A stretch of DNA of 63,047 nt from Defluviitaleaceae bacterium (GCA_009786535.1 WQRX01000013.1:1-63047); one strand, 5' to 3'; positions 17,714-27,360 are shown, counted from the first letter of the stretch. Program-made: numbers and translations. Notes: generated by a model not told the origin, from the letters alone.

Positions 17714-18553
17714 TTATCCCTTAATCCCCGATGTGTTTATCCCCTCCACCAAGTGCTTGTTAAAAAACAGGAACATAATAAACACGGGCATAAGGCTAAG
17801 GGTAGACATGGCAAACATAGCGCCGTAGTTCGTAATGCTTGCCGTATCGGCGAACAAACGCAGCGCCAAAGAAACCGTAAACAGGCGCGGGCTGTTAAGG
17901 TAAATCAGCGGTCCCATAAAATTATCCCACGCCCAATAGAATTGGATAATCGCCGTGGTGATTAACGCGGGCTTTAGTAGTGGGAAAATAATGCGCACAA
18001 ATATCGAATACTTGTTACAGCCGTCGCAAATGCCGGCTTCGTCCAACTCTTTGGGTATGCTTACCATGAATTGCATGATGAGGAAAATGAAGAAGGCACC
18101 ACCAAAGAAGGAAGGTCCGATTAAGGGCACAAAGGTATTCACCAGCCCCAACCGATGGAAAATAAGGAACTGGGGAATCATAATTACTTGACCGGGTATC
18201 ATCATGGTGGAAAGCATTATCGTAAACAAAAGCGTGCGCCCGCGGAAACGCATCCGGGCAAAGGAGTAGGCGATAAGAGAAGAACTCAAGGTGATGCCTA
18301 CCGTAGAAAATACCGCGATAATAAAGGAATTCCTAAAAAACGTGCCGAAGGTAACCCCGGCAAAGCCCCGCCAACCGGTGGTAAAATTCTCCCACACCCA
18401 ATAACGGGGGATAAGGGTCAATGCCCCCGAAACAATTTCCACATTGGTTTTTAACGAGCCGGAAATCATCCACAGTACGGGGTATACCATAACAAAACCA
18501 AAGGCAATTACCAGCACGTGATAAAAAATAACCGTTAAGGATTGTTTTTTCAT
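17714..18553 (-). CDS. Carbohydrate ABC transporter permease (MalG/CUT1 type)
   Basis: 279 residues with six predicted membrane helices and the binding-protein-dependent permease EAA loop (ELDEAGICDGCNKYSIFVRIIFPLLKP region). The start has AGGAGGG upstream. It is 11 nt after the second permease and belongs to a binding protein-permease-permease set. The substrate is a sugar or oligosaccharide by family. No ATPase gene is nearby, so a shared MsmK-like ATPase encoded elsewhere is inferred. Confidence 0.9.
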   Translation of the reverse strand: MKKQSLTVIFYHVLVIAFGFVMVYPVLWMISGSLKTNVEIVSGALTLIPRYWVWENFTTGWRGFAGVTFGTFFRNSFIIAVFSTVGITLSSSLIAYSFARMRFRGRTLLFTIMLSTMMIPGQVIMIPQFLIFHRLGLVNTFVPLIGPSFFGGAFFIFLIMQFMVSIPKELDEAGICDGCNKYSIFVRIIFPLLKPALITTAIIQFYWAWDNFMGPLIYLNSPRLFTVSLALRLFADTASITNYGAMFAMSTLSLMPVFIMFLFFNKHLVEGINTSGIKG

Positions 18554-18564
18554 ATACCGCCCTC

Positions 18565-19470
18565 CTATTCGTTGGTATAAAACGTCCAGCGTTTAGACGT
18601 TTTTAGGATAATGCCCGTTATTACTGCCACCACCACCAGCAACACCCAACTCATGGCAGAGGCGTACCCCATATTCCGCCAGGAAAAGGCGTGGTTATAT
18701 ATATATAGGGCAATAAAATTCGTCCCCTCTGCGGGTCCGCCGCCGGTAATAATAAATGCCTGGGTAAAGGTCATGAAGGCGGCAATGGTTTGCATAACTA
18801 AATTGTATAAAATAATGGGCGTAAGGCAGGGCAATATAATTTGGAAGAAAATTTGGAATTTGTTTGCGCCGTCAATAGCCGCCGCTTCTAAATAGGTTTC
18901 GGGGATGTCCTTTATCCCGGCGGCAAAAATAATCATGGCGGCACCGAACTGCCATACATTCATTAAAATAAGGGGCACCAAAGCCAAGGTAGGACTGCCG
19001 AACCAATGTATGCCGTTTAGCCCCATCATTTCAAACAGATTGTAGACCACACCGCCCCGCTGGAACATTTGCCCCCAAACCAACGCCACGGCAATAGAGC
19101 CGCCGATAAGGGTAGGCAAATAATACGTAGCGCGGTATCCATGTACCCCTCTATATTTGCGGGTTAGGGCGTAGGCAACCAACAGCCCGAACACCATACG
19201 CACCGGCACGCTTAAAAATACGAAACGGAAGGTTACCCGCATGGAATTCCAAAACCGCGCATCGTTCCACATACGGGAATAATTAGCCAAGCCTACCCAA
19301 TTATAGCTGATGCGCCCCAAGGTCAAATTTGTAAAGGAATAATACAGCGACATAAACATAGGGATAAGCATAATCCCCAAAAAACCAATAATAAACGGCA
19401 GGGCGAATATGTACCCTACCACCACATCCTTATTCATAAAGCGGGAAATCCGCTCTCTGTCCAGGTTCAT
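18565..19470 (-). CDS. Carbohydrate ABC transporter permease (MalF/UgpA/CUT1 type)
   Basis: 301 residues, six membrane helices, EAA loop ETYLEAAAIDGANKFQIF. The ATG has GAGGTG upstream. Pairs with the MalG-like permease downstream to form the membrane channel of the importer. Confidence 0.9.
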   Translation of the reverse strand: MNLDRERISRFMNKDVVVGYIFALPFIIGFLGIMLIPMFMSLYYSFTNLTLGRISYNWVGLANYSRMWNDARFWNSMRVTFRFVFLSVPVRMVFGLLVAYALTRKYRGVHGYRATYYLPTLIGGSIAVALVWGQMFQRGGVVYNLFEMMGLNGIHWFGSPTLALVPLILMNVWQFGAAMIIFAAGIKDIPETYLEAAAIDGANKFQIFFQIILPCLTPIILYNLVMQTIAAFMTFTQAFIITGGGPAEGTNFIALYIYNHAFSWRNMGYASAMSWVLLVVVAVITGIILKTSKRWTFYTNE

Positions 19471-19501
19471 TGCTTCACCTCATTCTCAAGTACTTAAATA
19501 A

Positions 19502-19532
19502 AGCCGTCGGGTTCCGAAGGAAACCGACGGCT
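19502..19532 (-). terminator. Intercistronic hairpin between the binding-protein gene and the permease genes
   Basis: Minus-strand stem AGCCGTCGGTTTCC / GGAACCCGACGGCT (one mismatched pair) with a 3-nt loop, followed by a weak T-rich tail. Such hairpins commonly stabilise binding-protein mRNA and reduce downstream permease expression; it may be a partial terminator. Confidence 0.6.
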
Positions 19533-19555
19533 CGGCATAGTATAAAAGCGAAGGG

Positions 19556-20860
19556 TTAGTTAAATCCCACCACTTGCAACGCAAATTCAAATACTTCTTG
19601 GGCGGCTTCCTCGGGGGTAATCATGCCCAGTACTAGGCGGTCAACCACGCTGTCGTTAAGGAAGTCTTCTACTTCTTGTTGGCGGGGGTTGTTTAATACG
19701 GTGGCGGTTCCGCCGCCCAGGTCGCCAATCATGTCGATAAAGGCGTAGGTTTCCGCAATTACCGGGGTGGCTTGGGGGCGCAATACAGCGCGCACATGCT
19801 CCATAATGGGAATACCGCGTTCCCCTTGCAGTACTTCATTGGCGGGCACGTTGTTTACCCAGAAGTTAAGGAACTTGGCGGCTTCCTCGGGGTGGCGGCT
19901 GGACGTGGAAAGGGAGAACATTTGGGAAGATACAATGTCGGAAGCCACTTGCCCACCGGGGTGGGTAGGCAGTACGGTCATGGAAAGCTGGCGGTTGGGG
20001 TCCAGTGCCAGTGCCGCATTTGCCAAGGCGATAAACTGGTTGCTGGCAAGATACGCCATGGCGGAATTGCCGAATACCAGGGGGTCGCCTTCAATGTCGG
20101 TAATGCCCATGGCTTCGCCGGGGTCGGGCATGGCGTTAGCCGCCACCATGTTTTGTCGCATTCTGAAATAGGGTACCATTACGGATGGGTCGTCAAAGCC
20201 CAAACGGCGCGGGTCTATATGCCAGAAATCCACGCCCTTTTGCGCCATAAACTGGGTGAGGGTAATGGCGTCGTTGGTGAATACGCCCATGCCCCAATGA
20301 CCTAAGGTGTTGGCAATGGTTATGGCGGCGTGTTCAAAGTCTGCCCATGTCCAACCCGGGGCAGGGCGGGGCAAGCCTGCGGCATCAAACATGGCAGGGT
20401 CATACGCCAAGCCCCATGCGTTAACGCCGTTGGAAATACCCACAATGTCCCCGTTATGGGTGGTGGTGATGTCGATAAAATCCTGGGTAGTGTTGGAAAT
20501 GTCAATCACACCGCGGCTAATCAGGTCGTTAAGGGGAACGATGTGGTCAATGTACACAGGATAGTTGGAACCCAGCTGGAACAAATCCCATACGTCGTTG
20601 GCGGCGGCGCGGGTATCCAAGGCGGAGAAGTAGCCCGTACCGTCGGCAAATTCATACACCACGCGAATGTGGGGGTACTGGTCCATGAACATGGCGATTA
20701 CTTCCGAAGTTATGTCGTGCCGGTGCTGGGAGCCCCACCAGGCGATGCTAATCTCAATGGTGTCGTCGTCGCCTCTGCCGCATGCGGCAAGGCCCGGTGT
20801 CAGTATGCCCAGTATAACTGCGCATAAAACCAACCGGCAAATACGTTTCGTGTTTTTCAT
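19556..20860 (-). CDS. Extracellular sugar-binding lipoprotein of an ABC importer
   Basis: 434 residues from the ATG at 20860, preceded by AGGAGG. Signal peptide with lipobox TPGLAAC, then ISIAWWGSQHRHDI, the start of the family 1 solute-binding fold, and the region AMAYLASNQFI typical of the cluster. Captures the sugar outside the membrane for the two permeases downstream. No glycosidase, kinase or regulator lies nearby to reveal the substrate. Confidence 0.9.
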   Translation of the reverse strand: MKNTKRICRLVLCAVILGILTPGLAACGRGDDDTIEISIAWWGSQHRHDITSEVIAMFMDQYPHIRVVYEFADGTGYFSALDTRAAANDVWDLFQLGSNYPVYIDHIVPLNDLISRGVIDISNTTQDFIDITTTHNGDIVGISNGVNAWGLAYDPAMFDAAGLPRPAPGWTWADFEHAAITIANTLGHWGMGVFTNDAITLTQFMAQKGVDFWHIDPRRLGFDDPSVMVPYFRMRQNMVAANAMPDPGEAMGITDIEGDPLVFGNSAMAYLASNQFIALANAALALDPNRQLSMTVLPTHPGGQVASDIVSSQMFSLSTSSRHPEEAAKFLNFWVNNVPANEVLQGERGIPIMEHVRAVLRPQATPVIAETYAFIDMIGDLGGGTATVLNNPRQQEVEDFLNDSVVDRLVLGMITPEEAAQEVFEFALQVVGFN

Positions 20861-20965
20861 GTGTTTCCTCCTAAAATAAGATTCATTTGGTTGCAGTGGC
20901 AAGACTAACAAATTTTAAAATAAAAGGGAAGCTTTTTTTGTAATTTCTTTTGAATTATTTTTTCG

Positions 20966-21334
20966 CTACGCCCAAAACGCGTTCTCGATGTGTTTAATAT
21001 GTATATTATCACGTAAAAAAAGCACTTCGATTACATCAAAGCGCATGTCACATTCCCCTAACCGGCGGTAGGTTATGTATTGTTGGGCGGTTCGGATAAT
21101 TTTCCCCTGCTTCGTTTGGGTCACGGCTTCCCTGGGTTGACCGTACCGCAGGCTTGCGCGGGATTTTACTTCTATAAAGACGAAATACGTGCCCGCTTGG
21201 GCGATTAAATCAATTTCGCCCGTTTTGGCGCGGTAGTTGCGTGCGAGAATGCGCAAGCCCTTTTTTACCAGAAACGCTTCGGCGTGCTGCTGGCCCAGCA
21301 TTCCCATTTGGTGGTTATTCGGCGGGCTTTTCAT
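20966..21334 (-). CDS. yraN: YraN-family (UPF0102) nuclease-like protein
   Basis: 122 residues. The core GQQHAEAFLVKKG...NYRAKTGEIDLIAQ...FVFIEVKSR shows the Asp and ExK residues of the restriction-endonuclease-like fold. Biological role unproven. Start uncertain: the ATG at 21334 lies inside the upstream gene, while the ATG at 21307 is 8 nt after that gene's stop codon. Last gene of the long minus-strand cluster. Confidence 0.9.
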   Translation of the reverse strand: MKSPPNNHQMGMLGQQHAEAFLVKKGLRILARNYRAKTGEIDLIAQAGTYFVFIEVKSRASLRYGQPREAVTQTKQGKIIRTAQQYITYRRLGECDMRFDVIEVLFLRDNIHIKHIENAFWA

Positions 21335-21626
21335 ACTTTTTCACCGTTTCGGCACGGTCCAGGTCGTTAATGAAGATGAGAATTTGCGCCACGGCTTCAT
21401 ATAATTCGGGGGGAATGGACGCGCCTAAATCCATGCGGGTTAGTTCTTCGGCGAGTGCTGCGTCCTTGTGTACGGCTACGTCGGCAAGGCGGGCTTTTTC
21501 CATAATGCGTTCCGCAACCAAGCCCGCGCCCTTTGCCATAATTTTTGGCGCGGCGTCTTCGGGGTTGTATTGGATAGCAACCGCCTTTTGGCGCAGGTTA
21601 AGCAGATGGGGTTTTAAATGTTCCAT
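21315..21626 (-). CDS. FlhB C-terminal-domain homolog (YlqH-like)
   Basis: 103 residues corresponding only to the cytoplasmic switch domain of the type III export protein FlhB. The motif NPEDAAPKIMAKG matches the region after the NPTH autocleavage site; here NPED, lacking the Thr-His pair. AAGGAG precedes the ATG. Homologs downstream of rnhB and ylqG are common in Bacillus and Clostridia. A role in substrate switching of flagellar export is possible but unproven. Confidence 0.85.
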   Translation of the reverse strand: MEHLKPHLLNLRQKAVAIQYNPEDAAPKIMAKGAGLVAERIMEKARLADVAVHKDAALAEELTRMDLGASIPPELYEAVAQILIFINDLDRAETVKKYEKPAE

Positions 21627-21638
21627 GGGGACGCTCCT

Positions 21639-22448
21639 TTATACACGAATATCAAAATTAAACCGCTGGGGGGAAGGTTTTTGCGTTTCCTCATTTATCG
21701 GCGGCGCGGTAAATAAGGTAAAGGGCGCGGTGATTAGCCCGTGGGTATCGTTGGGCTTGTGCGCGGCGATTAAATCGTGGGTTTCTGCCTTTTCGCTGCG
21801 GTAGGTGAAGGCAAGGGGATGCCCTATTGCGTGTTCCAGCGTAATTTCTATACGCCCAAGGTTGGGCGCGTTTACTGCAAGAATGCCCGTCGTCTTCGCG
21901 GAATGCTTGAAAACATGCAGCTCCGCGTGGCGGTTTATTGCATGGTACGTGCGGCGCGACGCCGTGCGTGCAAGGAAGCGTGTAATCTCCTTTACTTCCT
22001 CGGGCGCGGCTTCCATTAGGGCGTTGGGGTTGGTGTGCAAACGGTGCAGCGCTGCGTTGTGCAGTGTAGACGTATCCACAGGAATGCCCGCGTTTAACAT
22101 TTGCCGCCCCAGTGTTAAATTTTCCTTCGTAACGGAAATGCCTGCATTGTGCAAAGCTTCGCGCAGCATATTGTCCTGCTTGGTTTGCGCGGCAAGGCGC
22201 ACCATTTCCAATACAATACGCCCTTCGCCGTCATTTTCCTTTACCAGAAAAACGCTGTCCTCCCCAATACGTGCGTCGGGAAGCACCATAGAGCGCGCCG
22301 TATAGGTTGTGCCGTCGTTAAATTTTAACGTAACCTTACCCGGCTGTACATCGTGTACCCGCGCGCGAAACATATCGCCCGCCTGCATTTCATGGAAGCG
22401 GCGTGCGCCGATAATTTCATATTCATGGGGGTTGCGGGTTGCTATCAT
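21639..22448 (-). CDS. YlqG-like protein, possible hook-length-control (FliK-like) relative
   Basis: 269 residues. Identified mainly by position between rnhB and the FlhB C-terminal homolog, as in Bacillus subtilis. Visible features: an N-terminal beta domain (VTLKFNDGTTYTARS), a helical repeat ENLTLGRQMLNAGIPVDTST and a C-terminal segment LGRIEITLEHAIGHPLAFTY that resembles the FliK C-terminal core. No signal peptide. The start directly abuts the rnhB stop. Function inferred only. Confidence 0.6.
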   Translation of the reverse strand: MIATRNPHEYEIIGARRFHEMQAGDMFRARVHDVQPGKVTLKFNDGTTYTARSMVLPDARIGEDSVFLVKENDGEGRIVLEMVRLAAQTKQDNMLREALHNAGISVTKENLTLGRQMLNAGIPVDTSTLHNAALHRLHTNPNALMEAAPEEVKEITRFLARTASRRTYHAINRHAELHVFKHSAKTTGILAVNAPNLGRIEITLEHAIGHPLAFTYRSEKAETHDLIAAHKPNDTHGLITAPFTLFTAPPINEETQKPSPQRFNFDIRV

Positions 22449-23090
22449 TTATTTCACACCTCGGAATGTTAAACGGTGCGCGGGGCAAAACCCGTGTTCT
22501 TTAAGCGCCCGCAAGTGCGCTTGCGTACCGTAGCCCATGTTTTTGTCGAAGCCGTAGTGAGGGTATTCGCGGTGTAGCGCCCGCATCATAGTATCCCGTT
22601 CTTCCTTAGCAAGTATACTCGCGGCGGCAATAAGATGGCAATGATTATCACCCTTTACCACGGCTTGTGCGGGGCATGGGAGCGTGGGACAGCGGTTACC
22701 GTCCACCAGCACATATTGCAACGGCTCGCCAAGAAAGGATTGTACAGATAAAACCGCATCCGCCATTGCTTGCATTGCGGCTTGCAGAATATTTATTTCA
22801 TCAATCTCTTGCGGGCTTTTCATGCCAAAGGCATATGCAAGGGCGCGGCGTTTAATTTCTTCCGCAAGTACCGCCCGCCGTGCGGCAGGGACTTTCTTAG
22901 AATCGCGTACGCCTTCTATCACACACCCGGCGGGAAGCACGATAGCGCATGTTACCACCGGTCCTGCCAGCGGTCCGCGCCCTACCTCGTCCACCCCCGC
23001 AATGGGGAAAATACCCCGTTCATGCAGGGCGCGCTCTATTGTATCGGGTGCGGTAAACTCCGCCCTTGGGGCGGATTTTACATTTTTCAT
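22449..23090 (-). CDS. rnhB: Ribonuclease HII
   Basis: 213 residues. Removes ribonucleotides from DNA and RNA from RNA-DNA hybrids. The active-site motif GVDEVGRGPLAGPVV supplies two acidic residues, with others in RDSKKV and in VDGNRC. The start overlaps the preceding stop (ATGA), indicating translational coupling with the VanY-like gene. Confidence 0.97.
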   Translation of the reverse strand: MKNVKSAPRAEFTAPDTIERALHERGIFPIAGVDEVGRGPLAGPVVTCAIVLPAGCVIEGVRDSKKVPAARRAVLAEEIKRRALAYAFGMKSPQEIDEINILQAAMQAMADAVLSVQSFLGEPLQYVLVDGNRCPTLPCPAQAVVKGDNHCHLIAAASILAKEERDTMMRALHREYPHYGFDKNMGYGTQAHLRALKEHGFCPAHRLTFRGVK

Positions 23091-24061
23091 TGCGCGAGGA
23101 TATGCCGCGTAAAACGCGCTTGCGCGTCGGGGTTCCTGCCCGTATATTCCTCTAAGCTCTCATACGCGCCGTAGAACATGGCGTTGGCAATTTCGTACCC
23201 CACATACGTAAAATGCCACGGCTCGGAAATAAAGCCCGTGATATGCGTATTTTCCTCGGTATACCGCAGAATAAAGCCAAAACGGTGGGCATTATCCGCC
23301 AGCCAGCGCCCCATGGGGGTAGCGGTGCGAATGTCCAAAAACCCGCCTGCGCCGTCGCCGTAATCAATGGCGCGTCCTGTGTGATGCTCACTGTGCCCCG
23401 GGCGTGCTACCGCACCATCGCCGGAAGCGTTCCAAAGTCTGCGCTGGTGGGCAATATCGCGGTAGGTGGAAATAACTTGCAGTGTATGCCCCGCCTCCCT
23501 TGCCGCCTCGTTTTTTGCGTTGAATGCCGTCAGCGTTTCGGGGGTTACGCGAAAGTGCAAGCCCGGAATTTGTACCAGCGCATGGGGCTCAAAATCATCA
23601 TGCAAGCGGAAGAAAGGGTTCACCACCAATGGGTGCAGCTCCGCCAAATCATGTATTTGCGGGTTTTCAAAATGCGCGTAATACAATCCCGCGTTTACCT
23701 TCCATACTACTTCGTCATACGCCAAATTGGGGTAACGGGCGTGGAAGCGTTCGTACATTTCCAATTTTTCCGACGCGGAAAAAGCGAATGCCAAAAACGG
23801 GTTTACAGGCTCCGGCGTAGGTTCCGGCGTCGGCGTGGGGGAAGGTGTGGGCGAAGCCGCAGGTATAGGTGTAACCGTCGGCACGGGGGAAGGGGTCGCC
23901 AACGCATTGTCAACCAATTCCTGCGCGGGGGGCGTGTTTTCATTCATGCGGAAGCCTTCCACCACAATTAACACCGCCCACACCGTAACGCCGATTAACG
24001 CCGCCGCCAATATAATAAATACAACGATTTGCGACTTTTCCAGTCCTCGTCTACGCCTCAT
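23087..24061 (-). CDS. VanY-type D-Ala-D-Ala carboxypeptidase, membrane anchored
   Basis: 324 residues. One N-terminal membrane helix (about 10-32), a linker of Pro-Thr repeats (about 55-90), then a VanY/LAS metallopeptidase domain. Zinc ligands are in SEHHTGRAIDYG (His and Asp) and SEPWHFTYVG (Glu, His). It trims peptidoglycan stem peptides on the outer face of the membrane. The ATG lies 11 nt inside the end of the SpoIIM-like gene and has AAGGAG upstream. Confidence 0.92.
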   Translation of the reverse strand: MRRRRGLEKSQIVVFIILAAALIGVTVWAVLIVVEGFRMNENTPPAQELVDNALATPSPVPTVTPIPAASPTPSPTPTPEPTPEPVNPFLAFAFSASEKLEMYERFHARYPNLAYDEVVWKVNAGLYYAHFENPQIHDLAELHPLVVNPFFRLHDDFEPHALVQIPGLHFRVTPETLTAFNAKNEAAREAGHTLQVISTYRDIAHQRRLWNASGDGAVARPGHSEHHTGRAIDYGDGAGGFLDIRTATPMGRWLADNAHRFGFILRYTEENTHITGFISEPWHFTYVGYEIANAMFYGAYESLEEYTGRNPDAQARFTRHILAQ

Positions 24062-24989
24062 TTTTTACGCTCCTTGGGATAAACCACAATAACAATCCAA
24101 GCCCCGTCATGCCCGCAAAAACGAGCTTCATCACGGGCGAAACCCCCGCAAGCGGGGTAAAAAAACCTTCAATCACGGCGGCAATAAGCAGCAAAAACGC
24201 AATGCCGGGCAGCAGCGTTACCGCCTTGCGGGTGTGCATTATTACGGAATGCTTGCGGCTGTGAATGCCCGGGATAAGCATCCCCTTCGCAATCATTAAC
24301 CCTGCGCCCCCGCTTAGGAATATTGCCGCCAATTCCACCACCCCGTGGGGCAAAATCAGCGAATATGCCATCGTCATATCCGCCCCCGACGTGTGCAAAA
24401 AGCCAAACAAGGCACCGACAATCAGCCCGTTATAAATCAGCACATATACCGTGCCTATACCTGCGAAAATACCCCAAACAAAGGCATTTATCGCCACCGT
24501 AGTATTATTTACCACAAAGAAAGCAGACATAAACGTGCCGTCCCAGCCCTCGGGCGGACCAAGGTCGTTGGCAATCGCCTGCGGGTTACCCAGCATATCA
24601 AACCAGACGCCGTAAAACGCCGCAAAAAAAAGGCCCAAAAAAAACAGCCCCGTTGCCGCTGCGCTGTAGCGCCATGTTTCGCGCACCGTTTGCGGAAATA
24701 CGCGCGTAAAATAACCCTTAATATCCGCCGCCGCACCCGCTTCGCGCACATAAAAATAGTTATGCGCCGTACCTACAAGGCGGTTTAAATAAGGCAATAT
24801 TTGCCCATGCGGGAAGTGCGTTTTCGCATATGCCATATGGTGCGAGGCAAGGCGAAACAACCGCGCAAACTCCCGCACTTCGTCCTTAGAAAGGCGCTTA
24901 ATGCCTTTTTTTTGCACGTGCGCGGTTATTTGCTCCAGCGCCTTCCAATGCACCTCGTGCTTGGTGATAAACCGTGCTTCCGCGCTCAT
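24051..24989 (-). CDS. Stage II sporulation protein M-superfamily membrane protein
   Basis: 312 residues from the ATG at 24989, which forms an ATGA overlap with the upstream stop. The N-terminal helical half (WKALEQITAHVQKKGIKRLSK, YLNRLVGTAHNYFY) and five or so C-terminal membrane helices fit the DUF95/SpoIIM family long form. Classical SpoIIM is about 215 residues and acts in the engulfment hydrolase complex; the long form is also found in non-sporulating bacteria, so a sporulation role is not certain. Confidence 0.8.
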   Translation of the reverse strand: MSAEARFITKHEVHWKALEQITAHVQKKGIKRLSKDEVREFARLFRLASHHMAYAKTHFPHGQILPYLNRLVGTAHNYFYVREAGAAADIKGYFTRVFPQTVRETWRYSAAATGLFFLGLFFAAFYGVWFDMLGNPQAIANDLGPPEGWDGTFMSAFFVVNNTTVAINAFVWGIFAGIGTVYVLIYNGLIVGALFGFLHTSGADMTMAYSLILPHGVVELAAIFLSGGAGLMIAKGMLIPGIHSRKHSVIMHTRKAVTLLPGIAFLLLIAAVIEGFFTPLAGVSPVMKLVFAGMTGLGLLLWFIPRSVKNEA

Positions 24990-26206
24990 TGTCCCTGTAT
25001 GCCGAAGAAATCGGCTTCCTCGCCGTAGCGGGTACGCTGTCTGCGCCAAACATCGGCACGGGTTGCCCCCGCGATTAGCACCGTATCGCTATTTTCCAAG
25101 AAAAGAAAATCCCGCGTATCTTGCAGTGCAATATATTCCCACATCGGCGCGCCCGCTACGCTCACTGCCGAAAAATTTCTATCCGTGCCCACAATCACCG
25201 CGCCATGCCCCATGGAAAGGTGCGTAACCCGACGCCCCGCCTCATGGGTGCCAATGCGCGTACCGTTTGCATCAAAAATGTATACCGTACCCAAGGCGGA
25301 AGCGGCAGGTTCATTAATATTAGGTGTGCCCAGCGCAATGGCAAAGCGCCCGCTCTCGTCGAACGCCATTTCTGTAAGCTGGTTATGCAAAGGAATTTCC
25401 GCCGTAACGCGAATCCCGTCGTTTGCATCGCGGGTGTAGATGATAATTTGCGTATCTGTCGCCGCTACCAAGCGGTTTTGCCCCGTTTTGCGAAGTAAAA
25501 GCAGCATCTGGTCTTCCAGCATAAATTCTGCGAATATGCCGTCCGTCCCCCAGCCGTCGCCGCGGTAGGTATAGCCGAATTGAATTTTTGAATGCAAACG
25601 CCCGCGGATATCCAAAAGCCCCATTACCACCACGCGCCCATCGTCCGAAACCTCGGTAAGCACGGGCAAAATGCCCGGTCTGTCGGCTTCGATAAAGGGG
25701 TTGCGGTACATGGGGCTGTAGGCGCTTTGCCGATGATAAATATTAACGGTGTAACCATCGTCCATTTGTAAAATAACGGACAAAAAGCCGTTGCGGTTAA
25801 TTGAAAATGTGTGAACGGGGTGCTCAAACGTTTCGGTAAAGGCAAGCCCGTTTGCGTCAAAAACGTGTATTACGCGCCCGCGGTCGCCCTCGCTTACGGC
25901 AATATACGACCCGCGCCCGCGCATAATGGGGCGACGCAAATTAAGGGTGGTATGCCAGCGGCTTTCCCCCAATTGGGAAGCGTAGCGCACCCCGTCGCGG
26001 GTTGCCATAAAAAAAAACGGGGCTTCATGCCCATGGAACACAGGTCCCGAATCCATAGAATAGGACACGCCGCGCCCTGTATTTACCCAGCGCAAATCCG
26101 CCCCGCGCCCGAAAAAATCGGTCACGTTAAAAACAATATGCAATACTCCCGCAGCCAGCATTAACACAATTGCAATTAATACCTTCGCAGCCGTAGAAAA
26201 TTTCAT
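24986..26206 (-). CDS. DUF5711-like membrane-anchored beta-propeller protein
   Basis: 406 residues. A single N-terminal membrane segment (about 7-28) and an extracellular region of repeated WD40-like blades (for example VIHVFDANGLAFTE and VYIFDANGTRIGTHE). The pattern matches proteins annotated DUF5711 in Clostridia. Function unknown. Start abuts the nadE stop codon. Confidence 0.65.
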   Translation of the reverse strand: MKFSTAAKVLIAIVLMLAAGVLHIVFNVTDFFGRGADLRWVNTGRGVSYSMDSGPVFHGHEAPFFFMATRDGVRYASQLGESRWHTTLNLRRPIMRGRGSYIAVSEGDRGRVIHVFDANGLAFTETFEHPVHTFSINRNGFLSVILQMDDGYTVNIYHRQSAYSPMYRNPFIEADRPGILPVLTEVSDDGRVVVMGLLDIRGRLHSKIQFGYTYRGDGWGTDGIFAEFMLEDQMLLLLRKTGQNRLVAATDTQIIIYTRDANDGIRVTAEIPLHNQLTEMAFDESGRFAIALGTPNINEPAASALGTVYIFDANGTRIGTHEAGRRVTHLSMGHGAVIVGTDRNFSAVSVAGAPMWEYIALQDTRDFLFLENSDTVLIAGATRADVWRRQRTRYGEEADFFGIQGQ

Positions 26207-26944
26207 TTAATCACCATATAAAACAGGATTTTTACGTTTGTGTTCGCTCCGTGTATGGAAGCGGTCTATCACGGCTTCGTCCTCCGCGTTGGTTTTACCC
26301 GTGAGCAGAAACGCATCTAATGAGGCGTAGGTAATCCCCATTTCGCCTTCGTCGGTTTGCCCTTCAAACAACGCCGCAGAAGGGGCTTTTTCGATAATAG
26401 GCGCGGGCGCTTTTAAATGGCGCAAAAATTCAAAAATTTCTGTTACTGTTAAATCTACAATGGGGTTAAAGTCAAACGCGCCGTCGCCCCATTTTGTAAA
26501 GTAACCCATATGCTTTTCACTGCGGTTGCCCGTACCCGCCACTAAGCGGTTTTCGGTTACCGCAACCGTGTACAGCGCTATCATACGAAGGCGCGGCGCA
26601 ATGCTTACATTGGCTTCTTCGTTGTTAATTTCGTCTAACCCGCCGTTATTTAAGGCTTGTACCAGTGCATCCCGTGCATTTTTTAAGTCAAATTTGCGCT
26701 GGAAGATGTTAAACTGCGCCCCCAATAATTCTGCATGTGCCCTGTCCTCGGCATAATTGCGCGAAACACCGCAGGGTAAAATTAACCCTACTGTATTATC
26801 ACACGCCATTTTGCATAGTATACCCGTAAGGGTGGCATCCTTTCCGCCGGAATTGGCAAACACAATACCCTTTACCCCTGTATCGGCAACCAATTTGCGG
26901 ATAAAATCCACGCGTTGTGCCGTTTCCCGTGCATAGTCCCTCAT
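26207..26944 (-). CDS. nadE: NAD+ synthase, ammonia-dependent type
   Basis: 245 residues from the ATG at 26944, which overlaps the upstream stop as ATGA and has AGGGTGGG upstream. The ATP-pyrophosphatase motif is SGGKDAT; further NadE patterns are GTGNRSEKHMGYFTKWGDGA and DLTVTEIFEFLRHL. It converts nicotinic acid adenine dinucleotide, ATP and ammonia to NAD+. No glutaminase domain, so it uses free ammonia or a separate amidotransferase. Confidence 0.93.
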   Translation of the reverse strand: MRDYARETAQRVDFIRKLVADTGVKGIVFANSGGKDATLTGILCKMACDNTVGLILPCGVSRNYAEDRAHAELLGAQFNIFQRKFDLKNARDALVQALNNGGLDEINNEEANVSIAPRLRMIALYTVAVTENRLVAGTGNRSEKHMGYFTKWGDGAFDFNPIVDLTVTEIFEFLRHLKAPAPIIEKAPSAALFEGQTDEGEMGITYASLDAFLLTGKTNAEDEAVIDRFHTRSEHKRKNPVLYGD

Positions 26945-27339
26945 GCGACCCACCCTGCCTTTCTGCCAATGGCCTGTATCGTTTCAATGGCGTGAAGCTC
27001 CTGCGCGATAATACTCTCTTGCGTGACAAGGCACATCATATTATTCCCGTTTGTGCCTAGAAATTCCCCTTCAATTGAATCCTGCTTGCGTGTAATTACC
27101 CGCACAATTGTGCCCCGTTTAAAGGTTGTGCCGTTAAATTTTAAATTCTCAATAGGAAATAAATGCTTGCAGCTTTTGCGTACTTCTTCCAGCTTGGCAG
27201 GGTCAAACGCAATGTGCCGCGTATGCGATATTAACATGCGAAACGCCCACCCAATGAGCCGTATTAACACAACAATTACCGCAGCCCAAAACGCCGCGCT
27301 TATTAAATCGTCTACGTACAGCGGAATGTATTCGAACAT
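26941..27339 (-). CDS. Small membrane-anchored protein of unknown function
   Basis: 132 residues with AAGGGGG before the ATG. One N-terminal membrane helix (about 12-38), followed by a cytosolic domain with short beta strands (KRGTIVRVITRKQDSIEGEFLG), perhaps SH3- or Sm-like. Not recognised. Overlaps nadE by 4 nt and so is translationally coupled to it. Confidence 0.6.
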   Translation of the reverse strand: MFEYIPLYVDDLISAAFWAAVIVVLIRLIGWAFRMLISHTRHIAFDPAKLEEVRKSCKHLFPIENLKFNGTTFKRGTIVRVITRKQDSIEGEFLGTNGNNMMCLVTQESIIAQELHAIETIQAIGRKAGWVA

Positions 27340-27360
27340 AAGAATCCCCCTTCCACTTGC

